From Paragonimus westermani (taxonomy: Eukaryota; Platyhelminthes; Trematoda; Plagiorchiida; Troglotrematidae): DNA of 64,000 bases. Shown here piece after piece: positions 1-10,869 of this stretch (position 1 is the stretch's first letter; each line of letters starts with the position of its first letter). Both the position numbers and the translations under genes were made by a program. The stretch is from positions 1-64,000 of the forward strand of contig QNGE01003067.1 in NCBI GenBank assembly GCA_008508345.1, given 5' to 3'. Under the pieces are notes generated by a model, which saw only the letters and a program-made list of their open reading frames with translations, was not told the origin of the DNA and did not search any database.

Positions 1-235
1 GACTAAACTGGAAGAATGTGGCACGTGTGTCCTTCGGGTTCGTGCCACCGTCACATGACATGCAGACAGACAATCGGACAGCCTACATCATGCGAGCTTT
101 CTCAATAGCCTAGGTATAATACGCAACTATGAGTTTTGAAACCATTTTACACATCATACCACAGGCAGGCCAATGAAGTCTCCAGGCCGCTATAGTGGCG
201 GTCTCTTTCGTACTTGGAGTATGAATAATCATCGA
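1..235. repeat. Dispersed repeat family R1, copy 1 (reaches left edge)
   Basis: Diverged similarity to 8340-8530 in the same orientation. Shared landmarks include 'cagacagacaatcggaca' against 'ataaacaatcgaaca', 'ctttctcaataNNNNagtaNaatNcgcaactaN', and 'ccaNtgaaNtcNccaggN'. No coding content or class could be assigned. Confidence 0.5.
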
Positions 236-260
236 CCGCCTGCTCGTACTTCACACCCAG

Positions 261-1532
261 CCGGAAAAATTTGCTTTTGCTGTATCTGCCGTGCGTCCTC
301 AGGGTAAACTTCACTACAAAATGTTCGCACAGCCATTATCCCTATTCAGTGCTCAACTGAACCACCACACTTTCGTGACTCCGGGAGTCTTGTCGCCGGC
401 TCTGCTTAGTGGCTGCATCCTATATCTCTGTCGCACAAGTTCCAGTATAGCACCAAGTTTGTTAATAAATGATCTGTGGACAAACAGTGAAATTAGGCGG
501 GCCTTAAGAACGGCACAATCTAGTCAAAGCGGTCAGTCCAGAATGAACGATACTGGTTACTGGAATGTCGCCATCGTTAGCTGGTGTTCACAGACGAGGC
601 GCACAATGCGATCTGCACGCAACACGTTGCCATCATTTGTGTTGGAATGCACTACCCGATATGTAGACCCCATGAGGTGTATATGACTAAAACAGCCGAT
701 TAGGATTTTCAATGTCATTTTTAATGAGGACTTACCATCTTTGCTTGTAAAACAATGACGAATTAGCCTGAGTTCTGTTGTGTCCAATTTGTAGGCAATC
801 CGTAGGCAAGGTAAAGCGCGCAAGTGAAGAGTAACCGTAACGACATTAATCAAACTGCGTGCCTGACAACGTGTGCTTCCCCCCTTCCAGGTCTCGCGGC
901 GGCCACGTACTTGGGCAAGGCGCAGGAAGCACCAACAGAAGGAAACAATGTATAACTGTGAGACGCTTGTTTTTGTTCACTTGTATACCAGATATCATAC
1001 CACGCTGTCGTGCTCCTACTTTGCATGTGGTGCAGAATAAAACCTTTCTACGAACTCGTGTGGTCCATTGAATGGCTGTGAATACGGCTTCCAACTCACC
1101 AATTTTGTGAATAACTCTAGTACTATCCATTTTTAGCACGTGGACATTCTGTCCCTTGCCTAGTGAATTATTGTCGCTCACGTGAGTTCCCTCTGTGGAA
1201 CATGTAGTGCTAGATCCTGAATTCGTAGGCCCAGAGTTTCCCCAACCTTATGCTACCGGGAATCGAAAGTCGCAGGGAGAAAACGATGAATCTGCAAACA
1301 TTTTATTTATTGATTTACTCACCGTTCACAACAGACTTCAACGTAACAATTGAGGGGTGCTAGGGAGCTGGACGTGAGGGCACCTTGAGCACAACCGCAC
1401 AGCAGCCGCCAGAGTGGAAGAGTGTGTCGACGGAAAATTCCAGTCGACCTTCAGAATTCAAACAAGCGTTAGGCTGGTTAAGCGGCGTTCCCAACGGTAA
1501 TAGGTCAACATTGTTATCCTAATGAATGTAAC
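261..1532. other. Unassigned stretch
   Basis: Short open frames occur on both strands, but none carries a recognisable motif or splice context. I see no repeat structure here. Confidence 0.3.
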
Positions 1533-3058
1533 CTACGGGAGTAAAGATAGTGCGAAAAGACCAAATGGAGTAATCACAATGGTCTTTGGTATATCTTCGG
1601 CCGCCACAGGAATTTGGTGATAAGCGCGGACTGAATCGATCTTGCTGAAGATGTTTTTGCCCGCGAGGCAAGTCGTAAGATCGTGCATATGCGGAATGGG
1701 GTACTTATCGGGGACTGTAACTTTATTGAATCCACGGTAGTCACCACAAGGACGCCGATCTCCTGATTTTTTGGAACCAAATGCAAAGGGGAGGCCCAAA
1801 AACTGTCGGAAGGGCGAATTATCCCGAGCTCGAGCATGTGTTTGAAGCCTACCCTAGCTAGTTTGAGCTCCTCAAGAGCCAACCTGTGGGGCCTAGCCGG
1901 TATGGGCGGGCCTTTGGCTCTAATATGATGTGTGACATTGGAGGTCACAGCGGGTACGGCGTTTGATATCCGGACCAATTGTGGAAACTGATTAAAAAGT
2001 TCCATAAAGGACGGTGAGGCAGCCGGTGTTGCATAAAGAGAACTGATGGCTTCGACAGTCGTGCGATTGCCGTCGATGCTTAGTTTCCGGCGTCGCGTAT
2101 CGACTAAAAGGTCGAAATGTCGGAGGAAGTCGATGCCGATGATAGCAAACGGTACGGCGGCAACGACGAAAATCCAACGGAAGTTTCGTCGGAGACCCAG
2201 ATCAACCGTCAGTTGCCATTACGCGTCGACGATCCGGTCTCCCTGAAGCGGGGAAGGAAAAGAGCAAGGCGTTTTACATTTGATAACCTTAGCACCGTAC
2301 CGCTCATAATACCATCAGAAGCCTTTACGGGGCTGTGTCGACGTGGTGACCTGCTGGTACAAAGAAGTCGCGTGGACCGATTTCGGAAATGACCAATCGT
2401 CACCTTATCTAAGTCCCTGCGCAAAGCGGCTCTTTCTGCCATTAAGGCGATGACCTCTGTAAGTTCGGTTAAGTGTGAGCTTACAGGCTGTTCCGCGGAT
2501 GATGTGGTAGAGATGGCAGTCACTCTAAAACCATTGAAATTGTGAAGGAATGGTTGAAAACGCTCGACCACTTGATCGGCGATCTCGGCAGCTTCTGAGA
2601 GCGGTTGTCAGCGGATTACAGACACAATAGCCTGGGCTTTCTCCGGCAGCTTCTGCATCCATAACTCTCGTAACATTACTCGTCCATGTGAGAGCCGCCG
2701 AGAAGTTGTTGCATCTCACGAAGCAGCGTAGAGGGACGTCTGTCACTCAGCCGCAACCCAATGAATAGCTGCTGCAAGCGGGTCTTCTCAGACGGGTTAC
2801 AGCTTCCTCAAGTCTGTCGTAGCAGTGTTCCACAGGCTCAATAAGGAGGGCGTCGCGAAATTGCACTGTGACTTCCTTCGGAAGCCTAGACACTAATTGG
2901 CTGAACTTCGCCTGATCAGACGCAATCCGGTTGTTGACGAACTCGGCCTTAAGATAGACAAACCACAGTAACGGGTCCATCTCAAGAAATGGGGGAACTG
3001 TTAAGGTAACCGCGCCGACATTATGCGAATCGAATGGCTTGGTATCTTCGCTAGACAT
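1533..3058 (-). mobile_element. Ty3/Gypsy remnant: gag, protease end and N-terminal RT
   Basis: On the minus strand a gag-like N-terminus starts at 3058 (PPFLEMDPLLWFVYLKAEF, then SDQAKFSQLVSRLP). It is followed in shifted frames by a degraded cysteine-rich segment (about 2330-2400) and a protease end (VPFAIIGIDFLRHFDLLVD, about 2160-2100). An RT start (about 1950-1540) includes [47 protein letters not shown] and [15 protein letters not shown]. At least three frameshifts separate the blocks, and homology stops after TPFGLF near 1533. This is a 3'-truncated, dead polyprotein of a flatworm-style Gypsy element. No LTR was identified. Confidence 0.85.
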
Positions 3059-3559
3059 GGTAACGCCCGACAGTTTGCAATATGTAAAAAAGGAGTAAAC
3101 GTGCCACTAAATGAGAAAATTCAACCAGACCTAGTATTTCACCAATGACAATGTAGTCAATAAAAAAATTAACGCAATACCGTCAAGAAAATATAATTTA
3201 CAACAAGAAACTCACTCACCAAATGACGTGAAATTTTGTCGGGCTCACCAGTTTGTGGGGGACTCTCACACAAAGTTTCACTCCAGGTACGGTGAATTAC
3301 CCAAGCAGCAATAATTCAGAAAACCGCGAACAGCGCAATACAGTGTTTATTGTCACGACCGAGAAGAGAATCAACGGTACAGCCAGAAGACGTCCTGCGT
3401 GTAGCGCGCGGAACGGAAAAGTGAGGGAATTACAATGAACGGAAAAAGGGCATACCATTGAGATAAACGAACATGCCGTTATCGGAAGCGTCAAAATTCA
3501 CAACAAAATAACAACAAAGGTTAGGCCATTCTAAGAGGTTGTTACAAGTTCTCCATGAG
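3059..3559. other. AT-rich spacer between two Gypsy remnants
   Basis: It separates a minus-strand gag start from a plus-strand RT remnant. It could contain untranslated leader or LTR debris, but I cannot recognise LTR ends or a primer-binding site. Confidence 0.3.
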
Positions 3560-4700
3560 CTGCTTCAATAGTTATAGGGACAACGAGTAGCGGTGATCTA
3601 TGTTTGTGTCGATTGCCGAGAGCCCAGCCAAATGAAAGACGCATTCTCAGAACCAGGAATTGATGACCCCTTCGATGTCGTTGGCAGAGCCCTGTATTTC
3701 AGCACGTTAGATTCAGTATCAGGTTATTGGCAGGTGCAGGTTGAAGAGGACGACCGAGCTAAGGTGACCTTCACTGTACCGTCGAGGCTGTATGAGTTCG
3801 AAGTTATGACCTTCGGACCGTCAAACGTACTGGCGACATTTCAGCGATTGATGAAGAAGTTATCGCATGATTTGATACCTAGAACAGGCCCAATGTATCT
3901 GGCTAATGTCGTAGTCCACGGGAGGTTCAAACAAGAGCATGTGCACAATTTGGTGTCTGTGCTAGATCGGCTGGCAGAAAGTGGTTTAAAGCTAAAGATC
4001 TCGAAATACCACTTCTTGCTCGGAGTGGCAACATTTCTAGGGCATGTAATCTCCTGGTCGGGTATTCTTACATAGGAAAGAAAGACAAAACAAATTCGAT
4101 CTTGGCCCGCGCAGAAAGATGCAACCGAGCTCAGATGTTTCCAAGGTTTGGTGTCTTATTATCGTCGCGTCAGCACCAGTTTTGTCCGCATCTCTCTTCC
4201 CATGAAGATAGTACAGCAAAACACTCAGGAATTCGCTTAAACAGAGAGGTGTGACCATGCTTTCAAACCACTGTGAGAAGCTCTGTGCACGGTGCCACTG
4301 CCAGCTTTTCGGGACATCGGCACGAGTGATAATGCCATGGGAGCAGTCCTCTCGCAATGAGGACAAGACGATAGAGAATGGGCGATGGCCTATGGTAGCC
4401 AATTTTTGAGTAAATGTGCGACCAGAAAAGAAATACTGGTATTTTATGTGACATTTTTGGAATTATATTTCGAGAGAAATCTCTATCGTGCGCACAGGCC
4501 ATCAGTCCCTTCGCTGGCTACAAAACTTCAAAGACCCAGAATAGTAGTTAGCCTGATACTAGGAGGTCGCACAAGAATGTGACCTCGTATGTGAACAAAG
4601 ATCCAGAAAACGCCACCGACGCTGGCAAGCTGTTAGACACGGCGATTGTCCATCCTGTACTACACAACACGTAGCGGGCAAGAAGGACAATTGTATTTGA
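3560..4700 (+). mobile_element. Ty3/Gypsy remnant: RT and RNase H
   Basis: The plus strand carries RT blocks LDSVSGYWQVQVEEDDRAKV, LYEFEVMTFG and ATFQRLMKKL. The catalytic box reads YLAN at 3896-3907 in place of Y-x-D-D. KISKYHFLLGVATFLGHVIS follows, then the RT thumb (ELRCFQGLVSYYRRV, about 4125-4170). The RNase H part (MAYGSQFLSK, RKEILVF, SLRWLQNFKDPE) runs to about 4545 through several stops. Both catalytic aspartates of the RT box are gone. It differs in family from the neighbouring element at 1533-3058. Confidence 0.85.
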
Positions 4701-6829
4701 ATTACCGGCACGCGTCGCGTAATGTAATTTTGGATACAATCTCTGTCTACCATTCTGGTTGCACGTTACATGTGCACACCGGTCCGCTCTTCTTGATGTT
4801 TGTGCAGGGATCTTTCGTCAAATATTTTATGTTGATCTCAAGCCTCGTCGCAGTAGCCTAAGGTAGCTGCAAAATACCCCTGCGTCCTGGGTACTGGTAA
4901 TTCGTAATATTGTGGCGGTCATTCAGAATACCTGCGAACATTTCCTGTAAGTCCAATTCTTTGATTACCGTAGTGTTCTCGGACTCAGTTGCATTCGTTC
5001 ATTTTGTTGTCACTGATAACCTATCGCGATAGACCTGCATTTACTTGTGCTATTCACTAACTTGTTCTTGGCCACTACAGTGCTATATCCTTTTACAGGA
5101 CATTCGTTGGAACCCTTGATTTGAAAGAACGCTGTCCCCGGTGTCTGCATATTACCCAAAGTTGGTCCACGAGTGGAATGAACAGTCAAGTGGGAGTGAC
5201 CGATTTACATGTTGAACTAACAATTAACGTCAGGTGGTGCTCAGGTAGTGACAAAAACTGACCTTCATGGGATTCCTCCAACTATTTAACGCAAATGTAG
5301 GACAAAAATGCAGGAATAAACCTACTGGAATGAGAAATTCGAAATCTGGCAGACAAATGTACAGACATATGGAAAGGATTTCCAAAATGGCTCGAAAATG
5401 TCCGAACGTTGAAAATCTCGTGAACTATCTAATCTGTACGGGATTTTAGACGGTCCAAGCGTTGTAGAACCTTTTCTCGTACAATGAGCATTCGTAAAGT
5501 CAAGAATGAAACACAGTATGATATGATAAATGGATAAATGTAGGATAATCACGAGTAGTATGATGAACAAAGTAATATGTACTTTTGGGAAAGACTTCTG
5601 TACGTTATCAATACTTTTGTGTCAGTTAAAATACCTGACGATAGTGAACCGTTGTTATAATATAACGTGTCGAGTGGTCAACCGACAGCTTTTCTTGAAT
5701 TGGACCATCACGGAATTTTGATGTCGATTTGCATCCCACGGTTGATATTTAACTTGAAGTCGATATGTGTTACGACATGAAAATTATCAAGCGGTTTACA
5801 AAATGGGTTCGGGACAGGGGGAACATACAAGGTAGCGCTAGATTCCAATACCACTGATAAGGTATTTTTGCATTACCCCCAAATTGTTTAGTGTGCACTA
5901 ATCATTACAACAGGCCACTGTAGTGACCTGGAGATACCCGTGGTCTGCCTGCTGTACGATCGGTAAACTCCCTCGTAAAATCTTAGCTCACATTGTGCAT
6001 AGGACCTTAAGGATCTTTGCCTGCCGTCTGCATGATGCATGAGCTCGCGTTTGATCGTTTGCACGCTTGTCGGCGTAAGCGCGCCATACACTTTTCCGGC
6101 TTGTTCGCGCGCTCGACGGTCGGANGTGGACTACAAACCTGTTTTCCTATGTGCTTGTCTGTTTTAAACGTAACTTTGTACAAGGTCAATCCTTCTGGGG
6201 TTATTAGTAATGCTCAAAACCCTGACCAATACTTCTAATAGTGTAAGTGATAGTTTGGGCAAACTGGAAGGGGAAGTGGCGTGATATCACGCAATACAGA
6301 AAATTTTCGTTCAGATGTTATCAGATCCGTGCTCAAAGATATCGTCTTCAGGCTAGAAGAATTTGAAAATGAACATGATTTCCGATATTGTCACAAAAGT
6401 TTCTAGGCCCTATTTAAATTGATGTATATCCTTGCTGGCTGCACAACACGACTACGAGCCAACAGAAAACCCACTGTTGGACAAATATTCCCGGAGGAAG
6501 CCTGCCAACTTGGAGGACTGAGAGGAACAGACATACATTCGATGACGGTCGGCAGCTTGTGAAAACCTATGGTGAGTCCCAAAGCTGTACTACCGAGCAA
6601 GAAACTGCATGTGTACCGGGGACGGCATTTAACAGAGAGAGGAATATTGTAAGATGTGAGCGAAACTAGTGTTCACGGATCTGATGTGAATTGGTACTTC
6701 GTGCAGTTAATCCTTTCAAACAATTACACCAATGTCGTGCACGAATGTTTCAGAACAACTAATGAACGAGGAATGGAAGTAATTATGATTAAACGGGACT
6801 GTCTTATTTCTCTCTCGCCACCCTTTCGA
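4701..6829. other. Unassigned stretch with a CpG-rich patch
   Basis: No recognised coding or repeat match. A patch at about 6005-6130 is unusually rich in CG dinucleotides and contains a single unresolved base at 6125. Short overlapping frames there are not convincing. Confidence 0.3.
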
Positions 6830-7345
6830 TTACCTCAGTATTGTCAGCCGCTGGATAATATACCTGTGGTTATAAACTCTGCCTTTTATAATATGTTGCA
6901 CTTTCAACCAATTTTATAACGTGTGCACAAAAATAATATGGAATGAACAGCACCTCTGTCAAATCGGTTATTTATACTTGGAAGGGCAGAGGAGTAAGGT
7001 TGGACGTCTGTGGTGCGTCACTCAATGGAGAACCTTTGTCAAACAACATTCCTCGTCCTCTCATTCTACATGACTAACGGCTACAAACGTAAAGATACAC
7101 CTACAGGTTGTAAGTGGTAATTTCGCTTCTCACAGTTTCCAATCTCGGGCTGTGGTTGACAGGATCGAAGGTCTAATCGCTTCTGCACTGTTTACCTTCT
7201 CTGTGATAATGCCTAAAAACGTTAACAGATTGACAGGGCAAGATTCATTCTTTAGAAAAATATGTTGACCAGCACTACGAAAACCCCGCGTGCAGAAGGA
7301 CCTGTGTAGTATACATTCGAAAAATTTACTGACGACACCAATCAT
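6830..7345 (-). mobile_element. LINE reverse-transcriptase fragment (CR1/Jockey-like)
   Basis: The minus-strand frame from 7345 gives VVSKFFECILHRS and QHIFLKNESCPVNLLTFL, matching the QHGF-x-x-x-RSC-x-x-NLL segment of CR1/Jockey-type RT. Further along are degraded counterparts of the 'GVPQGS.LGPLLF.YINDL' block (DAPQTSNLTPLPFQV) and the catalytic block (FCAHVIKLV). The catalytic FADD equivalent is lost and several stops interrupt. Both ends are truncated. Confidence 0.65.
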
Positions 7346-8129
7346 GCTAATTTCCGACAGCCGACGGAATTCAATCTTCGAAGATAGGAAATATGGTGGC
7401 TTACTTCAACTCCCTCACGACTAAACGCGGGTTTATTCTGAAACTGAACATACAGGTTACAGTTACGCCAGAGCTTTGGCAAAGTGTGTTAACATGATCG
7501 GATTAATGCTGCCTGGCCTTGCTGACTTCGTGGTGTTTGGGAAGGCCGTTGCTCAATAAAATCCATGGAACATAATATCCACATCCATCATGGTCACGAC
7601 TTTGAAATTAAAATGATGTTTGGGTACACTGTTATTTAAACATTGAACACTTTAAAACTGACAGGTAGACACATTTACCGTACCCTCATCGAACAATATG
7701 ACATCTCCATTACGGGAAGGAATGGTCACGGTTTCCCTTCTCAACGATGACATGGTTTGGGTACAGCCCTAAAACCGTCCGGGGTTCTGTTCAGTGTTGC
7801 GTGCCAGACCAGGCGTATATATTAGGTGAGTATTCCTTGTGTCTGTAATTGTTCTGTCTGGGGCCCTTTTGTATAATAAAAAACTTTTAAGTCGCTTTGA
7901 AGCCATGTGCTTGCCTTGAAACTCCCCCTTGAGCCTGAGGGAAACTCACGGTTTTTGAAATCTCAAAGTCGTTTTGAGGGTTATTCTTTTCGGTAAGAGG
8001 TAAAAGGTTACTGACGTGGTTTGTCCACAAAATATCGACTTCTTCAGATGTTAGTGCCGGCTTCGCATGACCAAATTGTCACATTTTGCACGTCGAATTT
8101 ACCGAACGTGAACATTTAGGGGAGATTAC
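7346..8129. other. Unassigned stretch, possibly LTR debris
   Basis: No coding match. At about 7810-7890 a TATA-like 'gtatatatta' is followed within about 60 bases by 'aataaaa', an order seen in LTRs, but no paired copy or terminal TG/CA could be shown. I treat this as weak. Confidence 0.2.
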
Positions 8130-8171
8130 TGATGAGTAGTCGGGGATTTGGTTTATTTTCAAGTTGATCAC
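8130..8171 (-). repeat. SINE 3'-tail fragment
   Basis: Nearly identical over about 40 bases to the tail at 20508-20546 and similar to the tail at 28742. It corresponds to the 3' end of the tRNA-derived SINE family, minus-strand sense. An unresolved base follows at 8172. Confidence 0.65.
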
Positions 8172-8339
8172 NATCGCCGTTTCAGAGCTGGGCAGCTAGT
8201 GAGAGGTTTATTACATTTCATTACACGACGCACCAAGTCACTTGTAGCAGATACGGATTAACCACAAGTGCTGTACAAAAAGGCCATTGAGAACTGAGAC
8301 CAAATACCAATTTGACGACGTGGCGTCGACGACCATATA

Positions 8340-8530
8340 GACCGGAAGTGTGTGGTTATCGGGTTTGTTCCACAGTCACGTGGAATGCGGATAAACAATC
8401 GAACAACACACGGCTTGCCAACTTTCTTAATAATTTAAGTACAATATGCAACTACCAGTTTTGGAACTAATCGACATCATACGTCGGAGACACCAGTGAA
8501 ATCCCCAGGTTGTTACGACATCCGTTCAGC
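8340..8530. repeat. Dispersed repeat family R1, copy 2
   Basis: Second copy of the family seen at 1-235, same orientation, with scattered substitutions and small indels over roughly 190 bases. Class unknown. Confidence 0.5.
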
Positions 8531-8531
8531 G

Positions 8532-9239
8532 ACAAGTTGACTAAAACTGGCGTCGAGGCTATTTTGCCACTGCAGAATCTTCTAGATAAAACAATATGTC
8601 GTGTTAATGTTCACTATCAGATACGGTCAAATTGTTTGTTTCACGAACAGATCCGAGTGACCAGTTGATTTTCAGTGCATTTTAGCCCCCCAGAGCAAGT
8701 AGGTTACAGCCTGTTTTATGAACCATTAGAAATCACTTCAGCAACATATCATCTTACGGGAATGTTTTTCCTGGACTTTGATTCACCTAATGACCGCCAA
8801 CGGAGGTTTAACACAATGAAGGCTGGCGGTAATTTGAATACCCAGGCAACTGTAGAGGAAGTCCACAAGCAACTGCCTAATGAGGCTTCGGATCAGGTAA
8901 CCACCTTCAGCTACATTGCAGTAATACTACTTACTCCCCGTCAACATACACGCGAAACACCTGGATGTGGGTGTTCAAGATGTAGCAAACAAACGCGCAC
9001 AAAAGTGAATAAAAAACGAACTAATTGGTACCAAAAGATGTTCAGGGTAAAGATTGTGCATACTTCGATTATAAGAAGCCAGTTGACGGGCAACTTTCAA
9101 TAAATGTCCAGTACATGACGAAAGCTGTCAGATTTTTCCCGTGTATACTCTCGAATGCATTTTGAAGGATAATCACATTTATCACCGTTGTAAAGCCACT
9201 GAGATAAGTTCAGGTTTGAGCGTTCAAGGATATACGCTG
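8532..9239. other. Unassigned stretch with a 142-codon open frame
   Basis: The plus-strand frame 8675-9103 is open and somewhat basic near its end, but shows no domain motif, and its first Met is not supported by any context. Coding status unknown. Confidence 0.2.
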
Positions 9240-9330
9240 ATGCATTCAAGCCTTAATGAATTCATCTCGTTTGGTGATGAAATGTTTGCAATCTAAATGC
9301 CAAGCTGGACGAACGTCCTAATAACTAAAT
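9240..9330 (+). repeat. Tail-like repeat shared with 56890-56960
   Basis: Shares 'gatgaaatgtttgcaa' and 'ctaaatgccaa' with 56920-56960, where a near-complete Penelope element lies just upstream. It is probably the 3' tail of that Penelope family. Confidence 0.45.
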
Positions 9331-10161
9331 TCTCAGGCCGAGGTAAGAACACTACCACCACGGTTTCTAGCTATCAGGCCTATGCGCTACGGTAACAGAT
9401 TGTGTTCATTTGTGAGCTCCGTTGGAATCAATCAAAGTTGTTCATGACTGAGTGTGGACATGTGAAGAAAATACTTCTGCTCACAATAAATAGGGGTTTT
9501 GTATACAAGACAGCATACTAAAATCTATGGTCAAAATGTTCCTAAAATCCGACCATTAGTTCGAGGATATATATTGGACTGAAAGACAGAGTAAATCAAC
9601 GGGTTTTGTGCAGTTAAATGTACATATGGAACATGAAACGGGGGATGATGTAGTCAGTCGTATTTTTCTGTCACCATGCTACTAACGCACCTGTGGACAG
9701 TAGCGAATCAGTATGTTTACGTATCATATCAATCTGAATAATGTGTACACAAGGTAACACATATATGCTAACAGTTTCGCAAACATAAATTTATTAAATG
9801 CTTAATGGTGATCACACATGATAGACTCGCAACAAAGGGAGTTTTTATAGGCTGCCATTTGGGAAGCCAACATGAAATGACGAAATATGTCCTTGTTTCG
9901 GAGTAAGTCTATTTTCCCCATGAACAGTTTAATTTTCGAGATATCCTTGAAGATTAATTTATAAACTTGAATTTTATTTTTTCCGCGCCACAATGGGCTA
10001 AAACTTAATTCTGGCGCACGTTTCCCCTCCGTCACTAATTGGTCCATTTCCCTTTCAATGTGCTAATTCAACTGGGGTCTTCAAAGGCTGTTCATAAACT
10101 ATATATACGCAGACGCTGGTCTGTCGGATTACCTTTGGTTTGAGAGTAAATACATTCTTGG

Positions 10162-10450
10162 CTAAAGGTCACGGTATTCTGTGTTCTGCGGTTTTCGGGT
10201 ATCGTGAAGCTCTGTGACACGTGTTTGTAATTCGTACATTCGTGCACTAGCCATTTCTAGTTCTTTGACCACAGGGTCATAACACCTTGCGTTCATAGTG
10301 TTTCTCCATCGAGTTGGTCGAAAGGCAATCTGGAAGTACACACCTACCTGACATAAGTTAAGGATGAACTGCATACATTCTATGTTCTAGTTGTCGTAGG
10401 TCAGTTTGAATGTTGGCAATCAATTGAGCAATCTCAAAGCTTACAGTAAA
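10162..10450 (-). CDS. Candidate coiled-coil coding exons, unknown gene
   Basis: Two minus-strand open pieces read as one continuous heptad-like helix when joined: FEIAQLIANIQTDLRQLEHR (about 10439-10380) and VVKELEMASARMYELQTRV, ending at a stop at 10162. The first piece has a fair acceptor (tttactgtaag|C) and donor (GAAT|gtatgc). The phase then matches an acceptor near 10290 with a poor pyrimidine tract. No family was recognised. It could equally be a gag coiled coil related to the nearby Gypsy remnant. Confidence 0.25.
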
Positions 10451-10869
10451 GTGATGTTTAACATGTGTTAACCGAATGCATGCACTCGTAAAGATTGGAG
10501 CGCAGCAACAAAACGAGAGAAACTTGAGGTGCGTATTTCGTTGCAATCCCGTTCAGACGTATTAATTACTAATCTAAACTGGTGATAAAAGCGGCAAAGT
10601 GACGGCGTGATGTATAAAAACTACATTTTGAAATTTGCAATCTGTAGCGTTATACTTGAGCGCATAGATGAAAGCGCCTTCGTTCGATCAGGGTGTGACC
10701 AGTCAGAATGGCGTTCACATGTAACAACAAGTAAGAGACACAGGCAGCAATGATACATATCCAGCACCTCCAGCTCGAAATCCTGCCAAAATCGTAACGA
10801 GTGGTTTATGTCCTTTGAAGAGCTTATCGACAACGCCAAGTTAGTGCGTCGGGGGTATACAGCGTGTAC

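Noticed and set aside
7690..8000. Solo LTR
   Set aside because: TATA-like and AATAAA-like motifs in order, but no terminal dinucleotides, partner copy or target duplication could be shown.
8675..9103. 142-codon plus-strand open frame as a gene
   Set aside because: No motif, no splice or promoter support, and such lengths occur by chance in this window.
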